From NCBI RefSeq assembly GCF_043641665.1, contig NC_092186.1:15618001-15682000 (forward strand): 64,000 nucleotides of DNA. Reading direction: 5' to 3'. Below are positions 31,629 to 45,400 of the stretch, in pieces. The notes under the pieces are model-generated. The model ran no database searches and was not told the origin of the DNA. It saw only the letters and a list, made by a program, of their open reading frames with translations. Both the position numbers and the translations under genes were made by a program. Position 1 is the stretch's first letter; every line of letters starts with the position of its first letter. The stretch comes from Enoplosus armatus (lineage: Eukaryota; Chordata; Actinopteri; Centrarchiformes; Enoplosidae).

Positions 31629-34600
31629 TTATGATAAAAGGATCATGATGCATGCAGCTATACAGACTAGACGGCTAATTCATTTACACCCTATCCCCAT
31701 AAACAAACCCCACTAAATCCCCTGCAGAAATGAGGAAAATATATTAGAATACTGCAGCAGCTCCCCTCGCAGTCTGGAGCACAAGCTGTGACTGGATCTA
31801 GTTTTGTTGTATGCTGTCTCCTCCTCCAGAGGATCAAGGAGCGTCCCCCGTGAACGGGCCATCTGTGGGCTCCTACCAGAGCAGTGGGAAGAGGAAGGTG
31901 CGCACCAAAAAGAAGAAAGGCACCATCACCGCCAATGTCGTCGGCACCAAATATGAGATAGGTACAGTAACCTATTATGAATGCGCTTTGAAATTACAGT
32001 AACAACAACAATACATAAAGATGTTCAATATTTTAGACACTATTAGGAACAGGCGTGAAAAAGAGCTAAACAGGCATATACAATACAGAAAAGTCAGTCT
32101 GCAAAGACGAGATATATTTTGATCACAGTATTCTGTGTTCGTCTTAATGAAGCTAGTGTAGGCTTTCTTTGAGGTGGGTGATGAAATCTTTTCATTGATG
32201 TACATTATCCTAGTATTGATGTTTTCTGTTGCCAAGAGTTCCTGGGAGTTGCCGGAAATTATTTAGCAGCAGTGTAGTCAAGTGAAGTCACTTTTATTTA
32301 TAAAGCACATTTAAAAACAACAGGAGTTGACCCAAAGTGCTTTCCAGTCGAGGCAGATGAGATAGAATCTCGCAAAAATACATAAAGTAATTCAATAATA
32401 CAGAGAAGGGAAGACTAACTGGTTGTAGTTTCAGTTGTAGTATTTAGTATAACTTTATTCTTTTTTCAGGATATTACTTACATAGTCATGTTGGATGCGC
32501 TATTAACTTTAATGAACACACAGTAAATGATCAAGGGCCTTGTCTGATAAGCTAATTTATGTCAGATCCAGCTACATTGTGTAATACAAAGCCTCAGATT
32601 TCAAGCTTCTGAATTTATATTTTTATATTCTTCATGAAAATTTAATAAGTGAACAAGACCAACCTTTTTGGTGGTCCTGCAGGTAAGATTAATCTACTGT
32701 GACACAGTTAATTGTATAATAATTTTAGAAACAACTCTCAGTATGGCTCAGTTGGTCCCTCAAAACGCCGCAAATCCAATCACAATGTTGTCTCAACAAT
32801 AAAATCTAATTTGCCGTGGTGGATTGTTTGAAGGAGGCGGTTGTTATTTAATGTCTTAAATTAAACCTAATAGAGTTGCAGTCCAGCGAAACACTTCACA
32901 CGGAGACAGCTCAGCCTTACATACATACATAAATCTTTATTGAGGTAATTTAACTTGGCAGTGAGGTCTTTTTTTGAGAAGGGCCAAAAGAGCGTAGTAA
33001 GCACTCCTCACATGTTCAGTATATTCTGTGGCAGCACAGCTCTCAGGGGTGAACTACAACCTATGAAACTAAGGAGTCAGCAGCAGCAAGTAGAAGTTGA
33101 GGGCTGCCGGGATCCTGTAGGTAGATGGGAGTCTAGCTGTGAGTCAGTTCGCTAGCTGTGACGAGACCCTCACAGTGGCCATTCTGGGGGTAGTGCAGGG
33201 CTATTTTGAAGGAAAATTAACACTAAGGGCCAGATGGATGGCTCATTTTTGCTGTTACCTTTTGTGCTGCTGTCTTTTTTTTTTCTTAATTGATAGTATT
33301 ATAGGTAAAGGTTAAAGGTCAAGGAATATGGTGTTGGAAATTTGCTTTACACCCACTGAGAAGGGAATGTAAACTCTGGCCCTAAGGATGTCTGTTTGGT
33401 GAGATGTGTAAGAAAGGATTGATTATAGCTTAGTACTCAAAGACTCTACTGGTAACTGTGAGGCCTGCTGTGATGTAAACCCTGTTCCAGTTAGCAAAAC
33501 ACTGTTAGCCCCTACAGACATTAACAGATGGATGAAGTTACATTGGAAATACCTTTTTCCCATTCAAGTGCCATCATGCAACATTAGGCCTTCTCCAGGT
33601 TTGTGAAAGCTTTCAAGAAATTAATTAATACCTCGTTTCGTTAGGGCATATGAATTTTTCATTACTCACTGAATAATGAATAGTTGTCGGATTAATGTCC
33701 AAATGGGCTTGCCACCTATCTCTCATACTATGGGGTTTCCAGTGGGATTTGAATGCATTACAGACAATTAATTTATCTTTTTGAAGAGAGGCATTACGAT
33801 TGGCTGCTCTGCAATCATTCCATGAATGGTAAATATTGCTGTGATCTAAAATCTCCTGGACTAATTTCTCTCTTAATGTATGCAAAAACAGAATCTAAGC
33901 CCAGCATGTTTGAGCGAAACATTGATCTGTAGAAAGTAGAAAGTAGAAATATTTGATTTGTGATCACATCTTGCTCTCGTTTTGCATCTATAAGTTGCTT
34001 TGTCATCATGAATACGGCTACTCAGTCCTCTTGGGATGTTTTCCTAAAGTCAGTGTATAAAGTTTATTTAAATGACCGCATAGCTAATTCTATTAATGGA
34101 ATACAATCTAATGTGAGTGTTTTCCCCAGTTCGTATAGTCATCAACGAGATGGACTTCATCAAGACCCGGGATGATGACGAGACTGCCAACCTCATCTGG
34201 AATGACTCGGCCGTGCAGCACGAGAAAATCGCTGAGCTCAGGAATTATCAGGTACACTGCATGGCCACCATGTCAAGTCAGCACACCTTGTTCGGGGGCA
34301 CGTTAGCCTAGGGGTTAGAGAAGAGAGCTTAAGAATAATGGTGTCAGATCCAATTGCTGCCCTGAACAGGAAAATCTGGATCTTAACCTTTATAACTACT
34401 CAATGTCCAGCAGCCAAAGACCGTGATATTGATCGGCTCCCAGTGGATGTACTGTATGTAACCAAGTCTTGAGGAGCAGATTCAGATTCAGTGGACTTTA
34501 AAGGTAAACCAAATGTTAAAAACAAAACAAAATGATAATAATAATAAAATAACATGCCTCTAATAGTGTATATCAATAGTTTGTAAGGTAAGGAAGGATT

Positions 34601-37600
34601 TTCTTCAAGGATTCCTTTAGAGAAAAGGTGAAAGAGATGCCTCTGAAGTAAAACAGTGCACTGCACCGGAAGAAAGGGATTTAAAAGATGAAACAGACAT
34701 GACAGCTACTTTAACCTTCCCGTGCTTGGAGAATTTTTATCTAAATGATTTTCCTACGTAGAAAACCAAATCCCTTCCTTCAAATACTTCTCCAGTAAGA
34801 GTTGGATAAACATGACAAGATTTTCTGCAGCTTCTTCGAACTTATTACATCACAAAGCATTTCTAGATATGTTCTTTACACTCTTGTAGAGAGAACAAAC
34901 CACTGTGATGCAAGCCCTTCTCCCAAGTCTTTAAATATTTTGCACTAAAATGTAATTCAATCTGAACTGTAATAAAATGTTTATTCACACTTATTGTCAA
35001 AAATCTAATTATATTGAGAGAAAAACAAGTTACACCTTAAATGAATCTCTGATACAGGATATCACAGTCATTTTATTTGCTAGTGCATGCTTTGCTGATG
35101 TGGCATATACGTTACATGTGAGGACAGCAAGGCCTCACGTATACTTCTGGCTAACCACAGCAGTGAGAACCTGCCACATGCCTACAAAGAGGTTTGTCAA
35201 TAATAAAGAAAATAAGAAAATAAATTCTCTTTGTAATGGAGATGTACATTTAAAAATGGTCGTATGGAAGCCTATTTGTCTGGCCCGCAAGTCAAAACCA
35301 AATAACTGACCTTGTGAAGTTTCAGTTCAAATAAGAATAATTAAAACAATTCAATGGAGAGTTCTTAAAGTTACTTCTGCCGGGAAGAAGATCCACCTGA
35401 GGACACTGGGTTATTGCAACAGCAAAACTTCTGGTATATAAATATTAGGGAGTGACATCAAGACTAGTGAAGGTAATTTGTATAATCCTTACTCACTTTG
35501 ATAGAATATATGAAAACAGTATACAGAAAGTATCTTATGTACACACAGTGTACTGAAATGGAGCAGTTTCCATCAAGACCATGGCTCAGGTTGCTGAACC
35601 TGATGAACCTAATCCGTTTCTGTATAATGTGGTGTCTCTGACTCCAACTCCACCACCCCATCCGGGGTCTGTTGGGGGTTTCCACACCACCCTGCCTTAT
35701 GATACGTTTTTCTACCTGTCTCCAGCGGAAATAAAAGAATAAGCAAAGAAGAGTATAAGGAAAAAAGAGATTAGAGCAGATGGAAAGGGGAGGGTTTATA
35801 GAGAAATTTGGACGGACGGACGGATGGAATTGGGGAAAGCAACAGAAAGTTAAGAAGATTCAGTTTAAATACAGTAAATGTCAGAATGAAATGAAGTAAA
35901 AGAGAAAGAAAGGAAAAAAGTGAAGATGGACGGAAGACTGAAATCTGCTTTTCCTTAGACCCTGGGAGGAAAGAGAGAGACAGCAAATAGGGGAGAGGGA
36001 TCAGCAGAGTGAGAGGGAGAGGGAACAACAGAGCTTACAAAGAGACAGATGGGAAGATTGACAGGTAGACTGACAAGTTGTGAGCAGTAGGGGGTGGGGG
36101 TCAGGTTTCGGATGTCACTAGTGATGTTGACAAGACGGGCCTAAACAACAAGGGTTGCTCTGCGTTCTGCGTACTAGTCTGAGAGTGATCTTACCTCTGT
36201 TTGACCTCCTTGTCCTGCTGAGTGAACTTGCTGCTGCTGCTCCGAGCGTTAGCCATCCATCTTCCCGAGTGCTTATTTGATTAGACTGGGCACTAATGAT
36301 TGATCAAATCACAAGCTAGAAAGAGTAGGGCTTGTTAGGACAGGGGCAGCAAGAGTTCAGCTAAGTAGATTGAATATTACAAATACTGTAACAGCTTAAC
36401 GTGTAGCAGTGTGGCTAATGTTTCACATGGAACTGCTGATTTGCTGTCAGTTGTTTCCACTTGCTCTCTCGCGCTGCTGTGATGCTTCATGAGATAATTT
36501 CTCAGTAGAAAAGTAGAAGTCCCTCAACAATTGGTTTTGATTTCCCCTCACAAGCCACGTCGTCTCGCGGCATTGGCATAATTGTGCAATCTCTTCCGAA
36601 TCCCTAATTACGTCTGTCTCGTTTGGATAATAATCACGGGATCCTTTTACACTCTGCGTTCTTTTTTCCCCCTTCTCCTCTCTCTCTCCCTCTTTTAATT
36701 TTTCCCTTTTTTCCGTTTAGTGATGTACTGTGAGAGTGTGCTGTCAAGTTTCAGTTCATACGAGCCTAATTAACGCCCCTGTTCAGGCTCATTTGGTCAA
36801 AGAATACAGAAAACCCAGAGTTTTTCCTTCACCCCCCACCCCCCTTTCGGCGCATTCAAAGCAATTCATTCAACTGTCACTGCAGGAGCTTGCGATGCAG
36901 AACCAATTACCTCGGCCCCTCGGAGTTGAGATTGATCGTTTTTTTTTCTTGCCTCTTCCCTCCCCAACCTTTAAATAGTATAAAAAAAACACGGTAAACT
37001 AAATAAGGGTTGAGAAAGGTCTCAGCGTCACCTTTTTGTTTTGAGTCCGTAATTGGGCATAAATGTCAGAACATTGTAAGCTCACTTCAGGTTGCTGCCT
37101 TTAATGTTCTCATTTTTATGAAGGGGTGGGGGTGGAATTGAGTGGCGTAATGGCCCTAACAACATTATTATGTCTGCCTGTCCCGCTGCAGAGAATTAAC
37201 CATTTCCCTGGCATGGGCGAAATCTGCCGAAAAGACTGCCTAGCAAGAAACATGTCCAAGTAAGTTTTCTGTTTCTCTTCACACATAAAATAAGGAGTAC
37301 TTTAATTCAGTTGCAGATGTGAAAAAACAAGAGCATTTCAAAGCTCAGTGTTCAGTCAGCTGGCACTCTAAGAAGTTACAACTGGGCTACTTGTAGCACT
37401 CCACCATTACAAGCCAAATAAGTAGAAGACACTGCTGTAAAAGCACAAATATTTTTACGAATAAAAATGCAACTTATAATTTCAAGACACAATTTTCAGT
37501 ACAAGACTCCAGATGATTCTAAAAGTGTAAATTAAATGTTGTTGCCTTACTCACATACACACACCCTTTCTTTGTTTCTGCAGAATGGTAAAGTGCCAGC

Positions 37601-40600
37601 CTCAAGAGTATAGCTTCATACCCAAAACCTGGATCTTCCCCGCCGAGTACACTCAGTTCCAGAACTACGTTAAGGAGCTACGCAGGAAACGCAAGCAGAA
37701 GACCTTTATCGTCAAACCCGCCAATGGAGCCATGGGTCACGGGTAGGTCTAGCAAGTGCCCCAGAGCAATCTCACATGCTGACTATAAGAGAGTGCAGAG
37801 GGAGCCAGGGAAAGACAGAGAGAGTGACTGAAGAGGATAGAAAGGAAGAGAGTAAGTGAGTAGAGGAGGAAATTAGCAGCAGAGCAAATAGAGGACAAGC
37901 ACAACAAAACAAGGCAATAAGAGGTTTGTGACCCTGACATGGGTGTCTATGGAAATAGCATTATGGCTCGGGCCAGATTGAGTATTTGAGCTGAGAGGGT
38001 GTGGTGAATCTCATTGTTGGCCTCATTGTCCTCGATGGTCACACTCTCCATAAATCAGAGGTTATTGCTGCCTGTGGAGGACACACACACACACGGTCCC
38101 TGGCAGTTACTGTAGTTCCTACCCTGAAGGTCTCTGCATGTGATTATTGGATTCCTTTATGAGGCACCATCAGCAGAGACCAGTCAGACTAGAAAATGGA
38201 CCAAGATGGCTGCTGCAGGGGACCCTGTCTCCCAATAGCATCTGTTTATCAAAAGATGAGCAGGATGTGGTACCTGAATGCATATTTCATACATGCAGTC
38301 CCATGTGGTGAGAGCCTATCTCAGGTTGTGATGTCACATTTCTATGATATGCTTTCACTATCCTGGAAGTTGAAATCATGATGTATTTCGAAAATCAGAT
38401 TTTTTTCTGAAGCAAGCATGATGAAATGGCATTACTCTTACATTGACCACTTTATTAGGTATACCTTTACATTCTAAAGCAATCAAATGTAAACTTCCAG
38501 CATCAATGTACCTTTGGTGAAGCTTCAACTGTTTTGTTTTTGTCAGAGGAGTTTTGATTTGAACTCATTTTTGAGCCCAGAGTAAGCAGTGTTGTATTTG
38601 GCAGTATATTGAGAGGGTTGCCAATGTTCTGTCCCCTAATGTGTGTAAATAGGGATGGACAAAACAAAATTTACCAAAGAGTCGAATCGACTCCCCTCTT
38701 ACATAGTGTCAAAAAAACGGAACATTATAAGCCTGGGTGAGCGTGGGGGTGGTATTGATTTTAAAATCTCCTTTGCTTTGAGAAGAGCCCGCTGAGCTGG
38801 TTTAGTCATCTAGTAAGAAAGCTCCCTGGCTGCTGGAAGAGTTCCAGGTACCACTGACTGGGAGGGGATCCCGGGGCAGAGCCACGACACGCTGGAGGGA
38901 TTACGTCTCCTTCCCCGGAGGAGTTGATGAAACTTAGGCTCCTTGGGGAAAGGGACATTTGGGCTTCTCTGCTTAGTCTTTTGCGATCACAACACTGACA
39001 AGTGACTCAAAAATGGATGGATGCAACAATTAATTAATGTTTAAGAATTGGTCAACAACACAAGTATCTTAAATAGTCTTATCCTAAATAATCCCAGTAA
39101 CTGATTCTAATGTTCCATGTAATAGCCCAAACAACTCATTTGGCACTCAAAACAGAATCCTATTCAGCTATGATGTGACCTGTGAGGTCAAGGACAAGAC
39201 TAAAAGAAAGTGAAAACGCCTAGTGGTTTCAAGTTCAAAGATTCAAGTATGGTTGGTTTTACAAATAATTCTGTTTCATAAGATAAAATGTAAACTAAAA
39301 GACAGGCCAAACTGTGAATATGATTTGGCTAAAATACCAGGTCATCTGAAAATAATTTGTTTTTGCACATACTTAAGAATACTTCAGAATAATGCACATA
39401 CTTCAGAATACTTAATAAAACTGCTCAGATTGCGAAGCATTTATTAATGATTCTTTTTGACTTCTTATTCTTTGAAAATGTGCTTGCTGAAGTGCATGTA
39501 TGAAGAAATATATTGGAGTGCATTCATCACTGGTACCAATAGGTGGGGATATTGAAGTACAAATAGCTCAGTGTGCCTCACCTCTCCCTCTAATTCTCTT
39601 TGAATTTGTCCTTTCTGGTATAATGTGAGCATTACTTATAACTCCATGCTGCACTAAGCCCTTATTTATTAAAGAATAAAAGGCAGCAAAGGCTGAATTA
39701 TTGCAATACATTAAGAATATGAAAGATGATGAGTTTAGCTCGTCCACTCAACGGCGGGCGGCTCACAAGATTAGATTTTTCTCTATTTTTTGTGCATGGT
39801 GTGACGCGGCAGGAAATTAAGTTATATCTACCCCCTGTAATTTATTTTTCCGCCGGCCAACTAAATGAAGTTATTGTTTGTGTCTGAAGCACAGTTTGTT
39901 ATAAGGGAAACAAAATAAAAGCGCGTGCAGGGCTTAAAAAGGCGAGATCCCCTCTGGTGCCAAATTAAATAGGCAGGGGAGAGTGGGCCGTGATTATCTG
40001 ACACCCCAGCTCATCAATCATGTTGTCTTCTTCTCAGCTACTCCTCCTCGACTAACTAACGCCGTTAACCCTGTCCTCATCATTCAGCTTGCTGTCTGCC
40101 TGTTAGGAGGACCCCTCACATCGTCGGTCAGGCTCCCATCAACTTCTCCCTGTTCTTTTCCGTGATAAGCAGGTCAATGAAGTGCTCGTCTATAATACTG
40201 CAGTATTTTAGTTGGCGGGAGCGCGTGGTGATGAGGAGTGATTGATCAACCTTAAAGTAACAACAACATTATACTGAGGCAGATTTACAAGCTGGGAAGG
40301 TTTTGTCACACCTCTGAAGGGAGGACTGCTGAACTAAGACCTTATTTCATCATAACCTGAAAGGCAATACACGGATCCCAGTCTAGTCCAATTCTTTAGT
40401 TAAATTAAAACAACATAGACTGCACTGTTCCCAAGATACTGTATGTTGGTTGCTGTGATTACAGAAGCCAAAGAGCAGAACAATATTTTCCCTGTGGTGG
40501 CTTGGTTCCACAATATCTCAAGACCTCAAACTGTACTTTTTCAACAATCAAGTCTTCGTCCAAATACTGTGTTTGTGTGTGTGTGGTGTGCCTGCTTGCA

Positions 40601-42422
40601 TGTGTATAATGGAGCCTTCCAGGCTGTGCATGTAAGCAATTGAGGCCAAGTCTGCCTTAACTATGAGTGATGGTGATATAGGTCAGTCGTAATGCTTGCA
40701 CATAGTGGGAGATTGTTTCAAAATGACCCCTCACCCTCCCTGAACACATACATACACCCACACACAAGGACAGACATACACACTTTCACATTCACAAAGT
40801 TTTGAAAATATTGCCCCGCACCCTTGCGTGTACAGCCACATGGATGCACAGAAAACTAACACAACTCATTCTTGAGTCCAGCTTGCAAAGGCCTGCGTAC
40901 TATAAGGTCTGAGTGCCAGTGACATGAGACCAAAGCAAATGAATTAGAGTGGAGGTTGAAACGGAGCACAATGTCTGCTCCTATTAACCTGCCCACAACT
41001 TAAAGACCCTGCTACAGCATTTGATGTACTGTGCTATTCAGACAAAGTGGAGTTTGGCTTCAGAAAATCACAATGTTCTCCAGATGCTCGCCCAGCGTAT
41101 TGCTCAGACAAACCAGCATTTGTGTTGTACCTGTCTGTTTTCTGTCCATTTATTTTTCAGCTGTTTTATGTAGATGGCCAGGTAATGAACAGAGTAACAA
41201 CATTTTTGCCCCAAATAGCCAAACAGCTTGTGTAACTCAAACTAGACCTGAGGCATGCTGAGCGCACTCATTTACATATGTTTTCAGTGAAGGTTCTGTA
41301 GCAGAGGAAGGTCACACAAGTACCATCAGGGCACCGCGGCTTTGACCTGTTCTCTTCCAAGGGCTAAACGTCTTCAATGTAAATGTAAGAGTCATTCGAG
41401 GATAGTCAGGACATATCTTCTCACTTTGATTGCATCAATTGCTCCTGTAGATCATTATACTTACTATCCATTGCTTTGAAAAACTGAAGCAGGGCAAAGT
41501 TAATCTTCGGATGTGGAGAGTGAAAGTATCACGAATAACAGGAAGATGTGGCACCTCAGAAATATGCCCCCAACTTTTCCCGATGACTCTGAAATGAAAT
41601 ATTGTGTTGAAACCCATAAAATCTGTATACTGTTTGGCTCAATTTTTTTTTGCCTCAACACGTATATAAGACAGTGCCAATGTCATCAGTCATGTTCACG
41701 GTCCCTGCTATGCTCCCATCTATCATTTTTTTAATTATCTTTTTTGTCTTTACTATGCTATATTTTATTATGCTGGTGACGACACCCCAATTTCCCCCCC
41801 GAGGATTAATAAAGATTCTGTCTATCCAGGATCTCGCTTATCCGCAACTGTGAGAAGCTGCCAGCCCAGGAGCATTTTATCGTTCAGGAGTACCTGGACA
41901 AGCCCTTCCTGATGGAGGGCTACAAGTTTGACCTGCGCATCTACATCCTCGTCACTTCCTGCGACCCACTTCGCATTTTTCTCTACAAGGACGGCCTGGT
42001 TCGCATGGGCACAGAGAAGTACCATGCACCCAGTGAGGCCAACCTGGTGAGTCACTGACAATAACACTAGGAATAATAATGATTATAATATAATTTGTGT
42101 AGCATTTTTCAAAGCAAAGTTTCAATGTGCTTCAGTGCTGCACATAGACTTGAAACACACACATGATCGTACACACAACTGTTCATGGATTTATACTAGA
42201 ACATACATACAGTACCGAACAGAAATAGTAGAAGTAGATTCCCAGAATAATGTATTTTCCATGGGCTTGTGCAACTCAACATAATCAGATTGAACACACA
42301 AACACACAGGAGGACAGAGGTTCGGAAACACAGTGTAATCTCAATATGATCACAAAAACATGCATATACGCATATACACAGACACCAGTGCCCAAATACA
42401 GATAACTGTAAGACTAATATTG

Positions 42423-42467
<45 letters not shown>

Positions 42468-45400
42468 ATACACTCACACACTCACAGAATGTGCAGGCAT
42501 ACAGTATGCACACAGCTGAGCGTAAATGTCCACATGCCAGATGTCTCCTGTAATATCAAGCCGCTCATATTTGCCTTGAGGTTGTGCACCTGCTGAAGCA
42601 CAGTCTGTTGCTGATGATGGGATGCACACACTCACACACACACACACACACAGCTTCCTATCAAGCATGATGCTTATCTACCATATGAACACACGCACAC
42701 ATAGACTGGCTGGACCCCTCCTGTGACACAAATGTGTATTGTCTTACCCGGTCTGTGACACATGATGGAGTGAGTCATGCCATGGAGATGGATGTTCAAT
42801 CCCACAGAGAGTGGCTCCCAGACAGCCATCAGCGGCTGGAGTAGCCTGCAGCCACGGCATTATTACCATGTAGGTTAAGGACAAGGATGTATTGTCTTCA
42901 ACTGTGAGAGACAGTGTTTAAAGAGAGCGATACAACAAGGGTTACACAATGGCTAGTTATAATCAACCACTCAGTGACGCATTTTAGACATGCACTATGG
43001 GAACTATGACTAAAATATCTAAATAAAACAGCATTGATAATTCCCATATAGCACAGTGAGCTGTTCTTTACTTTGTTTACTGCACCACTTCTTACCATCT
43101 TTAGTTGTTGACAGGGGACTAGTTTGTGATGTTTTTGCTTTTTCCTTTATTCTTGTCTACCCATATTGCTTTGGAGAAAATGTTTTACATTAAAATGTGG
43201 GTATGTGCTCTGTGGGGATAAAAGCATTAACACCCCTGAGGATGTTCTCTGCTGTGATGATCATCTCTGACAAAGGTATAATTACACTAAAGAGCACCAC
43301 CACAAGTACCATAGCTATTTAAGTACAATATACAGCAGGTGAAAAGGAGCTTAATGTCTTCATCAACTCAGTAAATAAAGTAATTTAGGGGAGTTGTAGT
43401 TGGAGGAGTGGTTGCATGGCTATCAAACTAAACAAAGCTAGAAATCGTTATCCAGAGACAGGTGTGAACCTGCATATATTAATGCCTAATGCATATGAAC
43501 TCCCTTTGTCTCCACAGAGCCAGCTCTACATGCATCTGACCAACTACTCAGTCAACAAACACAATGAGAACTTTGAGCGAGACGAGACAGTGGACAAAGG
43601 CAGCAAGAGGTCCATCAGTTGGTTCACCGAGTTCCTCCGCACCAACGACTACGATGTGGCGAAGTTCTGGGGAGACGTCTCTGTACGTGGGTAGTCCACC
43701 CCAACAGACACAAACACAGAATCACATTCACATGCAGACATATCGTGGCGGATGTGTACTTCCACAAAAGCAAGGATGTGCGGTATGATAACAAAACACA
43801 CCACAAATGCAAACAACACGTGCATACATCCGTAAGTGTACACTCACATATACACATGCTCATGCTACCAACCAACACACCACGCTTCACACAAAACACA
43901 GACGGACAAGCAAAGGTTTGATATGATTTGCAATGACAGTAATTCAGTGAGCTTCAGAGCTTTGTTTAACTCCTGGAAGAGCTCCATGAAAACATCATTC
44001 CTGGAGGGTGAGCTCTCCCAGTCTGGCACTACTCTCAGCTCTTCCAAACACCTTTCCCTCATTCATTTCCTTTCATCAAAGTCTGTTTGGAAGATTCTTT
44101 TACCTCCTGTACCTGATTCATTCATGTTTTAAACTTATACACATCATATACCCCTTTGTCTCTCTGTTACTACTATTTTAGCTGCTTGTTTCTTTTCTAC
44201 CAATTTCTTTAGCCCTGGTTCTGTTTATGTTATTCTCTATTTAATTCTTATTTTCTGTTTCACTCTTTTTCACCTTGACTTTTTGTCCATCTGTCCATAG
44301 TCATTTGGGCTGTATGTGCTTTTACTGCCTGTTCTCATGATATTAGCGTTCAACCTCAACATCAAGTCCCATTGGTTATTATCCTCTCCTCAAGGCAATC
44401 TTTTATTTCTCCATTCCCTCAGCTTTCACTTTTCTTTATGCTCATTTTAAACCAAGTGGCTTTTGAGATTATTGTAGTGTATTGTGGCCAATGCTTTATC
44501 AGTTTGGCTAAGTTCTTGGTAAGGTAATTTTTCTTTTGCTTTGTACTCCTCTCTTATCCATCTTGTGTAATCTCTCCATGTGCTCCATTTTGTCAAGTGC
44601 TTTTTCCCCCCTTTCCTTCAGTTGTTTCTTTTTCTCTCATCTTTCTTGTCCCTCAGTGGCACTCCTCTGTGTGTCACCCTCTGACTCAGCCAGACCGTCC
44701 TCCTCTTCTCTTGTGCTCACCATCCATTTTTTTTCTCTGCTCTTTCTTCAGAAGTTGCACCACTTTGGTGTTAGTGCTGTCCGTTCGCACTCACACACTG
44801 TATTTTGTTTCAACTCTGTATTTATGCTCTCTGCTCACTCTCCTCTCTCCTTCTCTTTTCATCTCTCCTCTTACATTTTGTTCCCATACAGACCTAGCAG
44901 GCTGCCCTGACTCTTCCCGCCAACGGTCACGGTCAGAGAGTCAGAGAGTTTGTTTGCCAAAAGATTGTCTGTGGGGGTTAAGAATATCATGTAGGTTTTT
45001 TTTTTAATGTGAAACGCTGACATCTCTTTCATATTGAGATGATGTGCTGTATGGGGCAGGATGTCCAAGGTTTGACCAGCAAAGCTGCAGCTTTTATATG
45101 TGGGTGTGATTTTGAGAGCAGTGTCTGACTACAAATGGGCTAGTTATGGAGTCTGAGCCAGACCACCATACCCATCGCCTGCACCCAGCAGTCAGACTGA
45201 ACTGGACTAAACTGCAGGCCAGTAGCACTACATGGAGCTTTACTGGTGAGGGGAAGCTTTGTGCAGTGTGTGTGTGTCAGCGTGAGTACAATGAAATAGT
45301 TACACGTTGTCCACTCGGATGGTGCCATTAGAGCAGGGCGTTTCTAGGAGTTGACAAGGTCTGGGGCTAAACCCAGACCATCTGGGGCTGACGTCAGGGT

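Larger units (their letters stand above)
34252..37191 (+). other. ttll7: ttll7 coding intron 3
   Basis: Contains a degraded tRNA-derived repeat at 34287-34445, a purine-rich stretch at 35728-36060 and a complex, possibly conserved segment at about 36230-37040. I see no exon. Confidence 0.5.

Noticed and set aside
34287..34360. Possible tRNA gene
   Set aside because: An A-box-like word is present, but the B-box and acceptor-stem pairing are not. It fits a decayed tRNA-derived repeat.
42425..42486. CRISPR-like regular repeats
   Set aside because: This and other regularly spaced arrays in the window are plain dinucleotide microsatellites in a vertebrate genome, with no spacer structure.
44536..45007. 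Overlapping 124- and 136-codon ORFs on the plus strand
   Set aside because: They reflect a pyrimidine-rich stretch (Ser/Leu/Phe runs) in a ttll7 intron.
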